Assembly (NCBI GenBank): GCA_000969725.1
Contig: JXSR01S060447.1
Origin: Ophiothrix spiculata
Lineage: Eukaryota; Echinodermata; Ophiuroidea; Amphilepidida; Ophiotrichidae
DNA: 31,927 nucleotides
Strand: one strand, 5' to 3'
This document shows, piece by piece, positions 22,401 to 28,553 of this stretch (the stretch's first letter is position 1; each line of letters begins with the position of its first letter). Position numbers and translations under genes: made by a program. The notes beneath the pieces are model-generated. The model was not told the DNA's origin. It saw only the letters and a list, made by a program, of their open reading frames with translations, and ran no database searches.

Positions 22401-22448
22401 AGCATGTGCTGCTTCTCACCATTCAATCACTGTGCTGATATGTGGTGA
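4333..22448 (+). CDS. TMEM220: TMEM220-like multi-pass membrane protein, split gene with two duplicated exon positions
   Basis: Coding exons: 4333-4461, 6533-6562 or 6645-6674, 10997-11057, 13673-13805 or 13893-14025, 20048-20116, 22325-22448. Any single-choice combination gives 546 nt including the stop, i.e. 181 residues; I recall human TMEM220 as about 160. All junctions are GT-AG and phases agree (0, 0, 1, 2, 2). The diagnostic stretch FFGLAALVQ-V(N/K)DP closely matches the start of human TMEM220 as I remember it, and EEGREL(C/S)G matches its middle. I see five hydrophobic helices at about residues 23-44, 50-73, 79-104, 120-137 and 146-170, and no signal peptide. The molecular role of the family is not well established, so I assign no activity. 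The start is fixed by an in-frame TAG at 4321-4323, 9 nt upstream; a second ATG follows directly. Identification is from memory of the family and not from a search, but the match is strong. Confidence 0.93.
4588..4665 (+). repeat. Dispersed repeat shared with 31157-31243 and 31325-31402
   Basis: The series GTGAGACAGTGCTTTTGAAA, AGAGCTCAGTGAAAACACTC, TCCTGGAATGTTGTTAAGGA matches in order the segment at 31157-31243, and the complement of 31325-31402. Borders are approximate and divergence is high. Type unknown; the inverted pair at 31 kb suggests a foldback or MITE origin. Confidence 0.5.
4822..5005. mobile_element. MITE family A (GATCACATAGAAG ends), copy 1
   Basis: The right end TATACTTCTATGTGATCACA and an internal GGTATTCGCTCTACGCTCC ... 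GGGGCGTATAGCGAAT pair match the copies at 14583-14760 and 31461-31615. The left end is worn (GCTATCACATATATGTATA). The centre CACTCATATTTGAAAT is shared by all three. Non-coding. Confidence 0.75.
5791..6244. mobile_element. Inverted-repeat element with duplicated ends
   Basis: The outer ends are inverted copies: GGGTAAACTACATGAGAGCT (5795-5814) and the complement of GGGTAAACTACACGAGAGCT (right end). A second set of the same ends occurs inside, at about 5940-5990 and 6147-6180. Between them are many GTACATCCATGTACAT words. It looks like a MITE inserted into a relative, or a tandem or nested dimer. Open frames across it are by-products of the repeat and not genes. Confidence 0.72.
6533..6562 (+). 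CDS. TMEM220: TMEM220 exon 2a, 30-nt micro-exon, alternative copy
   Basis: Encodes VKDPDPYLWV, the loop between helices 1 and 2 and the start of helix 2. It is preceded by a good acceptor (TTCTCACTTTCCTGCAG) and followed by donor GTAAGT at 6563. Both borders are phase 0, identical to exon 2b. It has K where exon 2b, and human TMEM220 as I recall it, has N. The reference protein has room for only one such block, so 2a and 2b are predicted alternatives, although joining both would keep the frame and add ten residues. Confidence 0.87.
6645..6674 (+). CDS. TMEM220: TMEM220 exon 2b, 30-nt micro-exon, alternative copy
   Basis: Encodes VNDPEPYLWV and is the copy closest to the human VNDPD block. 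It lies 82 nt after exon 2a. Acceptor is TTTGTTCACTGTAG (ends 6644) and donor is GTAAGT at 6675. Against 2a it differs at 6 of 30 bases: two replacements (K/N, D/E) and four silent changes, so selection has kept the peptide while silent sites drifted. Both borders are phase 0. Confidence 0.89.
6812..7265. mobile_element. MITE with TACCCCGTTCACACTAGCT ends
   Basis: A perfect 25-bp inverted pair (6812-6836 and 7241-7265) starts TACCCCGTTCACACTAGC. Weaker inverted similarity continues inward (TAATCGATTTCA on both sides). A TA flanks or begins each end, as expected for TA-targeting DNA transposons. It is 454 bp and non-coding. Confidence 0.8.
7341..7593. mobile_element. Foldback element with a perfect inner hairpin
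   Basis: Outer arms of about 40 bp (7341-7380 and 7554-7593) share ATGTGAGTG(T/C)AAGAAAGT and ATCTGCAAT(G/A)GCTGCC. The centre is a separate perfect hairpin (7441-7509). The end sequence recurs at 24884-24907 (ATGTGAGTGCAAGAAAGTCA), so it is a dispersed family. Confidence 0.75.
7441..7509. repeat. Perfect 29-bp inverted repeat, 11-nt loop
   Basis: Arms 7441-7469 (begins GTCAGTGGTTCTTGAAATGG) and 7481-7509 are exact complements around an 11-nt loop. Perfect pairing inside an older, diverged foldback suggests recent homogenisation or recent arrival. Confidence 0.88.
9080..9336. mobile_element. MITE with GCAGTCAAGT ends
   Basis: A 31-bp inverted pair, 9080-9110 and 9306-9336, reads GCAGTCAAGTTTAATGTTGT then AAGCAGGCGTG with three mismatches. 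The interior (about 195 bp) is non-coding. No target duplication was resolved. Confidence 0.78.
10191..10509. mobile_element. Non-autonomous hAT-like element with 8-bp target duplication
   Basis: The ends are inverted: CAGGGGTCAAAATAA (10191-10205) and the complement of CAGGCATCAAAATAA (10495-10509). The flanking 8-mers TCATAAAT (10183-10190) and TCATAAAA (10510-10517) match at 7 of 8 bases. CAGGG-type ends with 8-bp duplications are the hAT signature. The 319-bp interior has repeated AGGGGGC runs and no transposase. Confidence 0.72.
10673..10917. mobile_element. MITE with GGTTTCAGACT ends, just upstream of exon 3
   Basis: Inverted ends TAAAGGTGGTTTCAGACTAG (from 10673) and the complement of TAAAGCTGGTTTCAGACTTG (ending 10917). 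The interior carries inverted GCGGCACA / CGACAAGC and CACGACCA-like words. The element ends 79 bp before exon 3, close to that exon's splice signals. Confidence 0.78.
10997..11057 (+). CDS. TMEM220: TMEM220 exon 3
   Basis: Encodes residues 54-73, PAYLIPCLVCLSIVYSADVV, most of the second membrane helix, plus the first base of codon 74. A long pyrimidine tract (CTTCTTTTTTTTCCAG) ends at 10996 and donor GTAAGG starts at 11058 (phase 1). No convincing second copy of this exon was found, unlike its neighbours on either side. A MITE ends only 79 bp upstream. Confidence 0.9.
11468..11856. mobile_element. MITE with TATACTCT...TTGAAGTATGCAACAA ends
   Basis: A 31-bp inverted pair (11468-11498 and 11826-11856) has ends TATACTCTRT and inner CTTGAAGTATGCAACAA, with three or four mismatches. 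The 389-bp interior is non-coding. It starts with TA on each side, as for TA-targeting elements. The next element begins 7 bp further on. Confidence 0.78.
11863..12130. mobile_element. MITE family C (CTTAAAGCT ends), copy 1
   Basis: Ends are CTTAAAGCTAAATTCATACT and the complement of CTTAAAGCTGAATTTAGACT. A second copy lies in reverse orientation at 26186-26457; both share words such as GTGTTGCATTTTGATATTGA (complemented in the second). Confidence 0.75.
12164..12256. mobile_element. MITE family B (TTATTGGACAATTTAAAC ends), copy 1
   Basis: A 93-bp palindrome-like unit: TTATTGGACA(A/G)T(T/G)(T/G)AAACAAAAATCC at the left, with its complement at the right, and CCCTGTACTCTGGATTTTTG inside. Related copies lie near 9645-9722 (partial), 13223-13309, 27123-27205 and 27264-27349. 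Confidence 0.75.
12534..12573. repeat. Short inverted repeat (13-bp arms)
   Basis: ATATACGCATCTC (12534-12546) and its exact complement (12561-12573) surround 14 nt. The words AGATCCAGA / CAGATCCAGATCTG recur nearby at 12521-12530 and 12615-12627. Confidence 0.6.
13223..13309. mobile_element. MITE family B, worn copy
   Basis: Matches copy 1 in order: CGACAATGTTAACAAAAATA, GGCAGCATTTACAAACAATG, GGGCCCTTCACTTTGAATTT, TTGTTTACACTGTCC. The outer TTATTGG ends are no longer clear. Confidence 0.6.
13463..13612 (-). repeat. tRNA-derived SINE, head well preserved
   Basis: On the minus strand the head carries an A box TGGCGCAGCGG (complement of 13591-13601) and a B box GGTTCGAGTCC (complement of 13548-13558), correctly spaced for an RNA polymerase III promoter. 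The body, still on the minus strand, includes GGTTTTTCTCCGGGTACTCC. It is a partial copy that stops near 13463 without the tail seen in the 3768-4155 copy. It ends 60 bp before exon 4a. Confidence 0.82.
13673..13805 (+). CDS. TMEM220: TMEM220 exon 4a, alternative copy
   Basis: Encodes residues 74-118: ENSYWRLIV, then the variable third helix LFHILACVTGMSILVVQVAV, then the constant tail YLNDRLVNPLRFEEGR. Acceptor TATTCCTTTCAG ends at 13672; donor GTATGTGG starts at 13806. It enters in phase 1 and leaves in phase 2. It is 133 nt, not divisible by three, and exon 4b has the same length. Joining 4a to 4b shifts the frame and runs into TAG at 13972-13974; retaining the 87-nt intron (also a multiple of three) reaches the same stop. 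4a and 4b therefore cannot both be used productively. Confidence 0.91.
13893..14025 (+). CDS. TMEM220: TMEM220 exon 4b, alternative copy
   Basis: Encodes the same block as exon 4a: identical ENSYWRLIV start, a different helix (MLHMMACMTAVVILILKLRL) and the tail YLSDRLVNPLRFEEGR. 30 of 45 residues match 4a, and nearly all differences lie in the helix. The 4b helix carries K and R near its end where 4a has Q and A. Acceptor TTCTTTTGCTTTACAG ends at 13892; donor GTATGTAC starts at 14026. Of the 30 shared residues, 19 use a different codon in the two copies, which indicates an old duplication with both copies kept under purifying selection. Confidence 0.91.
14197..14351. mobile_element. MITE with TGCCCATGAT...AAGACGCAGCTAG ends
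   Basis: Arms of about 37 bp (14197-14233 and 14312-14351) share TGCCCATGAT(G/A)TACT(T/A)AC then AAGACGCAGCTAG. Inside are repeats of the word AGCGTCT/AGACGCT. 155 bp, non-coding, 171 bp after exon 4b. Confidence 0.78.
14583..14760. mobile_element. MITE family A, best-preserved copy
   Basis: Inverted ends of more than 50 bp: GATCACATAGAAGTATACGG then TATACGATATTCGCTATACG on the left, with the complement TATACTTCTATGTGATAACA on the right. The outermost bases TTAG...CTAA are also inverted. The centre CTCATATTTGAAATTGACAG matches copies 1 and 3. Non-coding. Confidence 0.83.
14762..14892. mobile_element. Foldback MITE abutting family-A copy
   Basis: The sequence folds on itself around GGCCCTGGGGCC (centre near 14827). 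Arms read GAGGCAGATTTTTCGCTCAA and the complement of AGAGCCAGATTTACATGCTT at the ends, with ATGATG and TGTATAATTTTGGCC matching inside. It starts within 2 bp of the end of the previous element. Confidence 0.68.
15345..15560. repeat. Imperfect tandem repeat, about 80-bp period, 2-3 units
   Basis: Units start near 15349 (TATCCCAAGACTTGATTTGA), 15430 (TATTCCAAGCTCTGTTTTGA) and 15504 (TATATCCCAAGGCATATG). The first two continue with AGTCCCATGT, a CTAGCTTTTT / CTGGCTTTTT word and GAAAGTTTTT. Confidence 0.6.
16303..16434. repeat. Imperfect tandem repeat, about 30-47-bp units, 3.5 copies
   Basis: Each unit combines GGTAGGACTATAGTC (variants GGTAGGGCTATGGTC, GTTAGGACTGTG) with TTGGGTTGTCAACT (variants TTGAGTTGTCAAGT, TTGGGTTGTCAATT). 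Units two and three carry an extra ATCCTACT insert, so period length varies. Confidence 0.72.
17011..17297. repeat. Near-perfect 139-bp-arm inverted repeat with 9-nt loop
   Basis: Arms 17011-17149 and 17159-17297 are complementary without gaps, with five mismatches (about 96% identity) around the loop GATCATCGT. Within each arm GTCACATGACC and GGTCATGTGAC form a second, smaller palindrome (17112-17122 with 17135-17145 in the left arm). Arms contain ATCGCGATCCCTTCATTCAG and TGCAGCAC words. It lies in intron 4, so the pre-mRNA would carry a long double-stranded hairpin. Probably a recent foldback element; no target duplication was seen. Confidence 0.9.
19568..19828. repeat. Complex foldback (outer and inner inverted arms)
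   Basis: Outer arms CAGTTGACTTTCTCAACAC with GGGAATGACAAT (19570-19605) pair with 19790-19827. Inner arms CCTCAGA...GTCAAACA...CTGCCCCTC (19611-19654) pair with 19682-19724. The right side has about 55 extra bases between inner and outer arms, so one arm gained or the other lost sequence. Confidence 0.72.
20048..20116 (+). CDS. TMEM220: TMEM220 exon 5
   Basis: Completes R118 and encodes residues 119-140, ELCGVIIVLVWMLICRC followed by CGSIR: the fourth membrane helix and a short cysteine- and arginine-containing loop. EELxG-type continuity with EEGR matches the middle of human TMEM220. Acceptor TTTATTCTTGCAG ends at 20047, donor GTAAGT starts at 20117, and both borders are phase 2. Direct joining of exon 3 to exon 5, skipping both exon-4 copies, gives TGA at 20062-20064. 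Confidence 0.9.
20596..20845. repeat. AGTCCTTGAAAGTCCTTGAATTT-type repeat
   Basis: The words GTCCTTGAAAGTCCTTGAAT occur near 20600 and again near 20825, with intervening variants (TTTGAAAGTCCTGAG, GGTCTTTGAAGGTCCTTGAA, AAGTCCTTGAAAATCATA). They are direct, not inverted, and may be the ends of one decayed repeat. Family not known to me. Confidence 0.55.
21735..21810. repeat. Direct duplication, 38 bp x 2
   Basis: ATTTATCAATTTGTTTATGA plus CTAAACAGAAAAGTTGCG is followed at once by the same unit with two or three changes (CTAAAAAGAAAAGTTGTG). A shorter doubled word, TGTAGCTGCTAT, sits at about 21526-21550. Confidence 0.82.
21880..22256. mobile_element. MITE with CAAGCTTTTTCTTAAG ends, just upstream of the last exon
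   Basis: The left end reads GTGCCACCCAAGCTTTTTCT (from about 21892) and the right end is the complement of GTGGCACCAAGCTTTTTCTT (ending about 22243). Weaker inversion extends out to 21880 and 22256 (GCA..ATTAGA). About 377 bp, non-coding; it ends 68 bp before exon 6. Confidence 0.72.
22325..22448 (+). CDS. TMEM220: TMEM220 exon 6, last coding exon
   Basis: Completes N141 and encodes residues 142-181: NGSTGQISA, the fifth helix VTWLTLVIGLLPLVFWSMCC, then FSPFNHCADMW and TGA at 22446-22448. The acceptor follows a run of C and T (CTCTCTTTTTCTGTGTCTTTGCAG region, ending 22324). The last codons (from 22430) and the stop belong to the first unit of the tandem repeat that continues into the 3' untranslated region. 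Confidence 0.91.
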
Positions 22449-23030
22449 AATCACTGAACTCACAACAAACTCTCTGACAAGAACATCAAGGAATTTTACT
22501 CAGCAATGTTAAGGGGTTATTGTAGCAGTAGTCCGCATCTAAACACTGTGTTGATATGTGGTAAAGTTGCTTGACCATATGGATAAAATATATAAAATTG
22601 TACACAATAATCATGTGAGTTAAGGGAATCATTACCATGATGGGCATCTTAGCTGTGTGCTGAAGTGACTTGATTGTGTGGAAAACAAAACATCACAAAG
22701 TATTTTACACAAGAATAATGTTAAGTGGTTATTTCAGTGGCAGCCACCGTCTAACCCCTGTGCTGACATGTGATGAAGTGACTTGACCATATGGACAAAA
22801 ATACCACAATGAATGTTACCAGAAATCATGTATGTTTAAGGGTTAAGGTAGTGGCAACCATTATCTAACCACTGTACTGATATATGATGAAATGACTTGA
22901 CCATATGGACAAATACATCGTAGTACATTTGAGAAAAATAATGTTAAGTGATTTGACTGTATTGATAAAAACATCACAAGAAAATTTTTGGACGAGAATC
23001 ATGTTTCACAGGATGGGGATCATCGTAGTG
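22430..23030 (+). repeat. Degenerate ~110-bp tandem repeat covering the stop codon and 3' UTR
   Basis: Units begin near 22430, 22546, 22653, 22758, 22872 and 22953. Each starts with a form of CTGTGCTGATATGTGGTGAA, continues with GTGACTTGACCATATGGACA, AAAACATCACAA, AATAATGTTAAGGG, and ends with a TAGTGGCAACCACCATCTAA-like stretch. The first unit includes the last five sense codons (CADMW and one base before) and the stop of TMEM220. The repeat either grew out of the end of the coding region or supplied the present C-terminus. Confidence 0.8.
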
Positions 23031-23259
23031 CAACAATCTTGGAGGAGAAAAATTGTGAAATATCTCTCTTGATTTTGTTCAAGAAAATTTATTTTTTCAT
23101 TAATAATTGTGCATGCTTATCAATGTGGGTCCTTGTCTTTATAAATGCTGACCAGGTCACCACATCCAGAAGAGGAGCACTTTTCTCCTGAGTCCCAAAT
23201 TGACAAATAACAAAGCTGATTTGATTTGTGGAACTTCAAAATCTTCTCGTAATGCAATA

Positions 23260-23774
23260 TACACTGGCTTTCAAAAGTGTTAGTGCACAAAACCTTTAAT
23301 CAGCCATATCTCAAGAACCGTTCATCATTTGCGTCATTTTTTCAGATTTTATATTTTACATACATAGATCTGAAGAACTCACCAGGAATTGCATTCACCA
23401 CATTTGAAAATATGGCATGCTCAACATACTGTATACTTTCTTCTGCACATTCAAAAACAGAGTTTAAATACATAACTGCACATTTGTTGGAAAACTTATA
23501 ACCAGAAAATGTTCTTTACGGTTACACTGTGATAACCAGCATTGAATACTAAACTACATAGGTACATATCGAAATGTGTGTGTGTGGTTTATTTGATAAT
23601 GGTCTAGGAAATCGGCCATTTTTATGGTCATGGAAGAATGAATATTAGAGGAAACATAGATTATTTATATTGGATACATATATGACACCTATAAAAAACA
23701 TGAATTTTTGGTCGTCTTACATAGTAATTAAGTTTTTGCCCGTATTTAAGTGTGCGCTTTTGACCGCCAGTGTA
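23260..23774. mobile_element. Tc1/mariner-like non-autonomous element
   Basis: Ends TACACTGGCTTTCAAAAGTG (23260-23279) and the complement of TACACTGGCGGTCAAAAGCG (23755-23774). TA at each end and the ACTGGCGGTCAAAAG-type terminus fit Tc1/mariner. At 515 bp it is too short for a transposase and I see none. Confidence 0.75.
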
Positions 23775-23776
23775 CC

Positions 23777-24000
23777 ATCCACACACAGGAAATGATGCCA
23801 CTTAGAATATCAATGGTATATGCCCTTTGCCACTGTGCCCACAGTGGTACCTGTCGTAATGTTAAGAGGTATAGGACTGAAGCCACTGTGATGCCAATGT
23901 GGCGTCTATACATCACTTCTCGCCATTCCTGCAAATGCCACTGTGAGGAGAAGTGGCAAATACCATTGAGATCTGAGTGGTTTAATTTCTGTGTGTAAAC
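23777..24000. mobile_element. Inverted-repeat element abutting the mariner-like one
   Basis: Arms of about 60 bp share CACACACAG(G)AAAT, CCACT, ATCAATGGTAT(A/T)TGCC. A small palindrome CCACTGTGCCCACAGTGG lies within the left part. Open frames here occur on both strands and reflect the repeat symmetry. Confidence 0.62.
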
Positions 24001-24128
24001 CATGCACAACTTGCCAAAAGGCTCCTTCATCTTGTTTGTCAGTGGAGTCCATTGAAAGTATCAAGCATGCAGAAATGTATTTATAATACTCAACATCAGT
24101 ACTGGTCAACATACATTCACAACGTATA

Positions 24129-24464
24129 TTAGGCCTAAAAAAAGTTGTCGAGTTGCCCTTTGCGACCGACCCAAAATTTGCCAAATTTAGGGTCGCTTTT
24201 TTTTTTGGTGAACTTTTGCTTATCTTAACAGTGAATTTGGTGAAAATAGCATGATATTTGGGTTGAATTTACAACAATGTTTAAAAATGTTATATATTTG
24301 CATGAAACAAACATAAGTCTTGAATAAATATAACACACAAAATTGATTTAAACTATTTTAGACTGTTTTTCTTGGCCAATTTTCAAGAAAAAAAAAGATC
24401 CGACTGACCGACCATCAATTTCACCATTAAAGGGCAAGTCAACATTTTGTTATTTTAGGCCTTA
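24129..24464. mobile_element. PIF/Harbinger-like MITE with TTA target duplication
   Basis: TTA at 24129-24131 and 24462-24464 flank inverted ends GGCCTAAAA (24132-24140 and 24453-24461). Further in, GAGTTGCCCTTTGCGACCGA on the left resembles the complement on the right (GACTTGCCCTTTAATGG, then GGTCGGTCAGTCGGATC). A three-base TWA duplication is typical of PIF/Harbinger. Non-coding. Confidence 0.65.
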
Positions 24465-24492
24465 AGCAAATATCTCTGTACAATCCAAGGAA

Positions 24493-24881
24493 TTTTTATA
24501 GGGGAAACGGGATATGCCGTCATCTTGTGTAGCTCATGGAGCAGAGTTATTGTACCTCCGGATAAGTTCAGAGTTTGGCCGATATCCAGGCAGATCGCGT
24601 TAATCTTAACTTGACGCATATACAGCGTGTACATTTTGTTTAACGCGCAAACCGTGTCTGCGTTTCAAAAAGCATCTATTACGACTTGGTCCAATCAAAG
24701 TACGCCAATTTTCCCCCTAATCTGTTTAGAAGACTCTCGAGATGTGGTATGCAGAGCTGTAAAATGCCAGAAGTACAACTACTCGCCCTCCATGAGCGAC
24801 AATCAAAGATGGCCGCCTTCGCATAGGATTTACATGGCAGTCAAATCAAAATGGTGGCGAATCCCGATTCCCCTATAAAAA
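24493..24881. mobile_element. MITE with TTTTTATAGGGGAA ends
   Basis: TTTTTATAGGGGAAACGGGA (24493-24512) and the complement of TTTTTATAGGGGAATCGGGA (ending 24881) are inverted with one mismatch. 389 bp, non-coding. The base run right after it (ATGTGAGTGCAAGAAAGTCA) matches the ends of the 7341-7593 element. Confidence 0.75.
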
Positions 24882-24937
24882 CTCATGTGAGTGCAAGAAA
24901 GTCATATCTCCATTGACTCCAATAACTGTGTACAAAC

Positions 24938-25071
24938 ATAAACACCTCACAAAAGATTTAGCTGAGATTCCATATTTTTCATATATGTCAATATCATTGG
25001 ACTTTGAGGGCTCTTACTTGGATTTACGGGGGTCAGACTAAGTGTTCACTTATCTTTTGTGAGGTGTTTAT
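24938..25071. mobile_element. MITE with perfect ATAAACACCTCACAAAAGAT ends
   Basis: A perfect 20-bp inverted pair (24938-24957 and 25052-25071) bounds a 134-bp non-coding unit. Confidence 0.8.
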
Positions 25072-26185
25072 TTCATTCATTGATGTCTGTTCGCATAATA
25101 TGTTAATATGTGAGAGGACTCTGGTTATGACTTATGATGTCATAATGGGTAACATTAGTAGATGAACTAAATATTGGTAAAACATTTACTTACAGATAAA
25201 TTACTGACTTCATCATGTACAGTTGTTAAGATATAATGCACTGCGCTCTGGATTTGGACTTGTGAATTATCAGACAACTTCGCAGGAGATTTTTAAAATT
25301 TTGTAGTGAATCTTCAGGATCAAGAATTGTCACTAATCTTATTTTATAAACAAGGATGATTATGATATGATTGTTAAGAAAAATAATCTGCTTGATTTTG
25401 TTGTTTGTACAAAACACAGAAGCAAATTTTACTTGTTTGTCTGTTAAATTGACCTATACTTTCAAAGAAAACTTGCTGTACATGCAGATATACCATGTAC
25501 CAGGACTGTTGGACGAAGCAGATGCAATAGCGGGACTAGAAATAGCGGGACAAAATCATAATATCGGGATGATTGTTTTTCTTATTATTTTATTTTCTAT
25601 GAATTACTGTCCTGTTGTAAGTTTATGCAAACTTATCATCTCACTAGCAAATAAGTATGGTATATATCAGGCTGAAATATGAACTTTGTCTGATATCGGG
25701 ACGGCAAGCTGTACACACACTCCATTGAATTGCATGCAATACACAAGTGCAAGTGTACAATATTAATACATCATGTGAAGCATAACTCTTTCCCTCTGGA
25801 ATTTCTTTTTCAAATACTTTGAATATTTGGATGGAAAGCAGGTATTCACCAGGATTATTCTTTTTGCCAAAATTAATGATGGCACTAGATACCTCCTTAT
25901 ATCAGGCAGTTACAGTCTGAATTCCGATTTTCTTCGCTTTTTTTTACAGATACTTTAAAAGGTTGCGCTGAAAATTAATTCCGGCCAATCATGTACACTT
26001 TTGTGAGCTGCTGTGAGCGGCACTCCAGAGTGAAAAATTTAACAAGTGATCAATTGAATTTGTTGTTTGAACACACACATAAAACAAAATGTATAAACAC
26101 AGAATGTTACACACTTTGAGCTTTTGTTAATTTGTTTATTTGTACTATATCAATGACATATATATTTGTGATCATTCAGCTCTTT

Positions 26186-26457
26186 CTAAAGCCGATTTCA
26201 CATTCGACACAAATGCACACACTCCAAGCATGTGGTGAGAGTTTTGAGCAGATCCGATAGATCAATATCAAAATGCAACACCACTTTCGGTAACGTAAAT
26301 CAAGTTGAGACAATCTGAACTTTCATCGCGTTTTCATGTTGACTGCTACCGCAGTCTGTTTGCATCTTAAGTGTGAATTCAGTTGTGTCATTTGGGTTGA
26401 ACTTGAAAATGATTAGAATTGTGTTTGTGTTTGCATTTAGTATGAATTCAGCTAAAC
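26186..26457. mobile_element. MITE family C, copy 2 (reverse orientation)
   Basis: Reads as the complement of 11863-12130: GAGTTTTGAGCAGATCCGAT, AGATCAATATCAAAATGCAA, CACCACTTTCGG, GTGTGAATTCAG. Ends CTAAAGCCGATTTCA and TGAATTCAGCTAAA. Diverged from copy 1 by many substitutions. Confidence 0.7.
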
Positions 26458-26486
26458 ACATAGAATAAAATCCACAGTGCAATAAA

Positions 26487-26612
26487 CCAGGGCCCATATT
26501 CATGAAACACTAGTTGGCTGCTAACTCTTTGTCTTCCTGTCAAATTTTGACAGGTACACAATAGGTTAGCAGCCAAGTAGAGTTAGCGGTGTTTCATGAA
26601 TATGGGCCCTGG
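26487..26612. mobile_element. MITE with CCAGGGCCCATATTCATGAA ends
   Basis: A perfect 24-bp inverted pair (26487-26510, 26589-26612), extending by two more bases on each side, bounds a 126-bp unit. An inner pair, TTGGCTGCTAAC and GTTAGCAGCCAA, is also inverted, so the whole unit folds back. GGGCCCATATTCATGAA ends occur in MITEs of many animals. Confidence 0.85.
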
Positions 26613-27122
26613 TTGTCATTTTGCATCATCAGAGTTTTAGTCTAACCAATATTTAAAATTTTGTGTTGTACTTTGTTCAAGCAAGACATAAAGAGATTGG
26701 GTTTTAAGGCCCTTGAAACTAAGTTCTGGTTTATCATAACATTTGTTTCAGCGCTAAATGAGAAAACTTGTTCATTATTCATTATTTTGACAAATTTCAT
26801 TTCTACATTTACTTTAAAATGAAAGACCTAAATCCACATCTACAGGTAAGATGTAAGTGTTGTTACGATAATACTTTTAGATCATATGCCCGGTTCAGAC
26901 ATTTAAAAGTCATAAATCAACAAGAAAAAAAAGAAAAGGACCAATTAAGGTAAATGATGATTTTTTGAAGATTCTTGAAAACTTAAGGCAGTGGTGATTT
27001 TATAATGCAGGTGGATGGTGATAAACCAAAAATAAAGTCTAAAGGGCTTTAAGAAGAAAACTACATAAAAGCAAACTAGACTATGTGTTGAGAGAAGAAA
27101 AGCTCTTAAAGGGAAAGCAAAC

Positions 27123-27205
27123 ATTTATTGGACAATTTAAACAAAAATCCATGGTAGGTGTTGCATTGATAAAAATGGGCCCTTTACTATGAAGTTTTGT
27201 TTATA
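27123..27205. mobile_element. MITE family B copy
   Basis: TTTATTGGACAATTTAAACA, AAATCCATGGTAGGTGTTGC, then GGGCCCTTTACTATGAAG and TTTTGTTTATAG. Nearly identical to the left half of 12164-12256; the right end is worn. Confidence 0.7.
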
Positions 27206-27263
27206 GTAAAGGTCAGGGTAGGGAGGGATTATAGAAGGCTAATGTTAAAATCACCCATTAGAT

Positions 27264-27349
27264 ATGACAATAAACAAAAATACATAGTGGGGTTGCATTT
27301 ACAAGTAATGTGCCCTGCAATATGGATTTTTGTTTAGATTGTCCAATAA
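27264..27349. mobile_element. MITE family B copy
   Basis: AATAAACAAAAATACATAGT, GGGGTTGCATTTACAAGTAA, GTGCCCTGCAATATGGATTT, TTGTTTAGATTGTCCAATAA. Complements the previous copy: here the right end is intact. The two are 58 bp apart in the same orientation. Confidence 0.7.
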
Positions 27350-28479
27350 ATTATTGTTTAGCCTAAAGTAACAACATTTGCCTATCCCGACTGCAATCTA
27401 ATTCAACCCCAACTTATTGATGCTTCCAGTGTATACTGTGGTATATTCATTTCAAAGTACTATATGGTGCTCGAGGACCAATAAAATTGCCTTCAAGTAC
27501 AAGAAGATAACAATGAATGAAAAGGCAATATAAACACTTTTTAAACATAAATAAAACATGACTTATATTTCAAAGAGTGTAAGAAATTGACAAATTATTA
27601 GCATTGCTAAAAAGGGTAGTATACTCCCTGTAATCTGGATGCAAAGCAGGTTGCATGATGGGATATGCGAAAGTTTTCTTTGGAATTGAAATTGTGTTCA
27701 GAAAGTATACATTATTTCTAGGTCTGATGGTAGTTTTGTCTTTCCTTAATATTTCAAAAAATGTTGATATGAAATTAGATCTTGAGCAGATTGTATGTTA
27801 TGTTTTGTTGGAGGCTGAATAATTGAACTACCATGTTGAATTCTATGAAAATAATAATTATGTATGTTTGAAAACGGGTTTTGAATAGAATCCTAAAAGT
27901 TTTCAAATATGGTAGAAACAAATTTTTGAATATGATAATGTTTTGGGTATGATTCACAGTGGTTGTGTGTGTATGTGTGGTACAGAGAGGGCCATGTTGA
28001 GTAAATTATTTTAAGAGGGCAAACTTCTAGACTGGTTGAAGCTCTTGCCAACAACTCCTATGTTGAAATATTTTGTAAACCGTCATTGTTATGACAAACC
28101 ATTGTTTTCTAATTTGTTGTTATTATCACACATAAATGATAAATTATCAAGATATTGATGTAACATGACAGGCTATGTATGCCTACAAAGATAAGCTTAC
28201 TACAGGTGCTTTTCTGGATTTAAAAAAAAAACTTTCTACCCCATATCAGCTGGGATTACATGTTATTATATCTTGACAATTTTGATTTTTTAGAATAAAT
28301 GTTATGTCAAAACAATGACCATATTTTGCATTTGTATTGAATATCTTGTTAAATCATGTCTTGAATTTGGTTTAGGATGAGTGTAGAATTATTGTAACAA
28401 GAGCAGTAATTATTTATATCTATTTCTAGAATTACTACAACTCCAGTCAATGTTTTGTGTGATATATATGTGACTTAAC

Positions 28480-28553
28480 AGATTCATACCAAATCAACAA
28501 CTCACTGTATCTTCTTATACGGGAGCATGCTGTTGTTGATTTGTGATGAATCC
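28480..28553. repeat. Small foldback with CAAATCAACAAC arms
   Basis: GGATTCAT(C/A)(A/C)C(A)AAATCAACAA arms at both ends around an AT-rich centre and a GGGAGCATGC word. Shares the CAAATCAACAAC word with 28823-28978. Confidence 0.6.

Noticed and set aside
23746-24184. Overlapping open frames on both strands
   Set aside because: Explained by the symmetric inverted-repeat elements at 23260-24000; no protein family is visible.
24323-24328. AATAAA as the TMEM220 polyadenylation signal
   Set aside because: It lies inside the 24129-24464 MITE, nearly 1.9 kb past the stop codon. Without transcript data it cannot be assigned.
25371-25682. 103-codon open frame with a hydrophobic start like a signal peptide
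   Set aside because: No family or splice context, AT-rich low-complexity composition. I do not support it as a gene.
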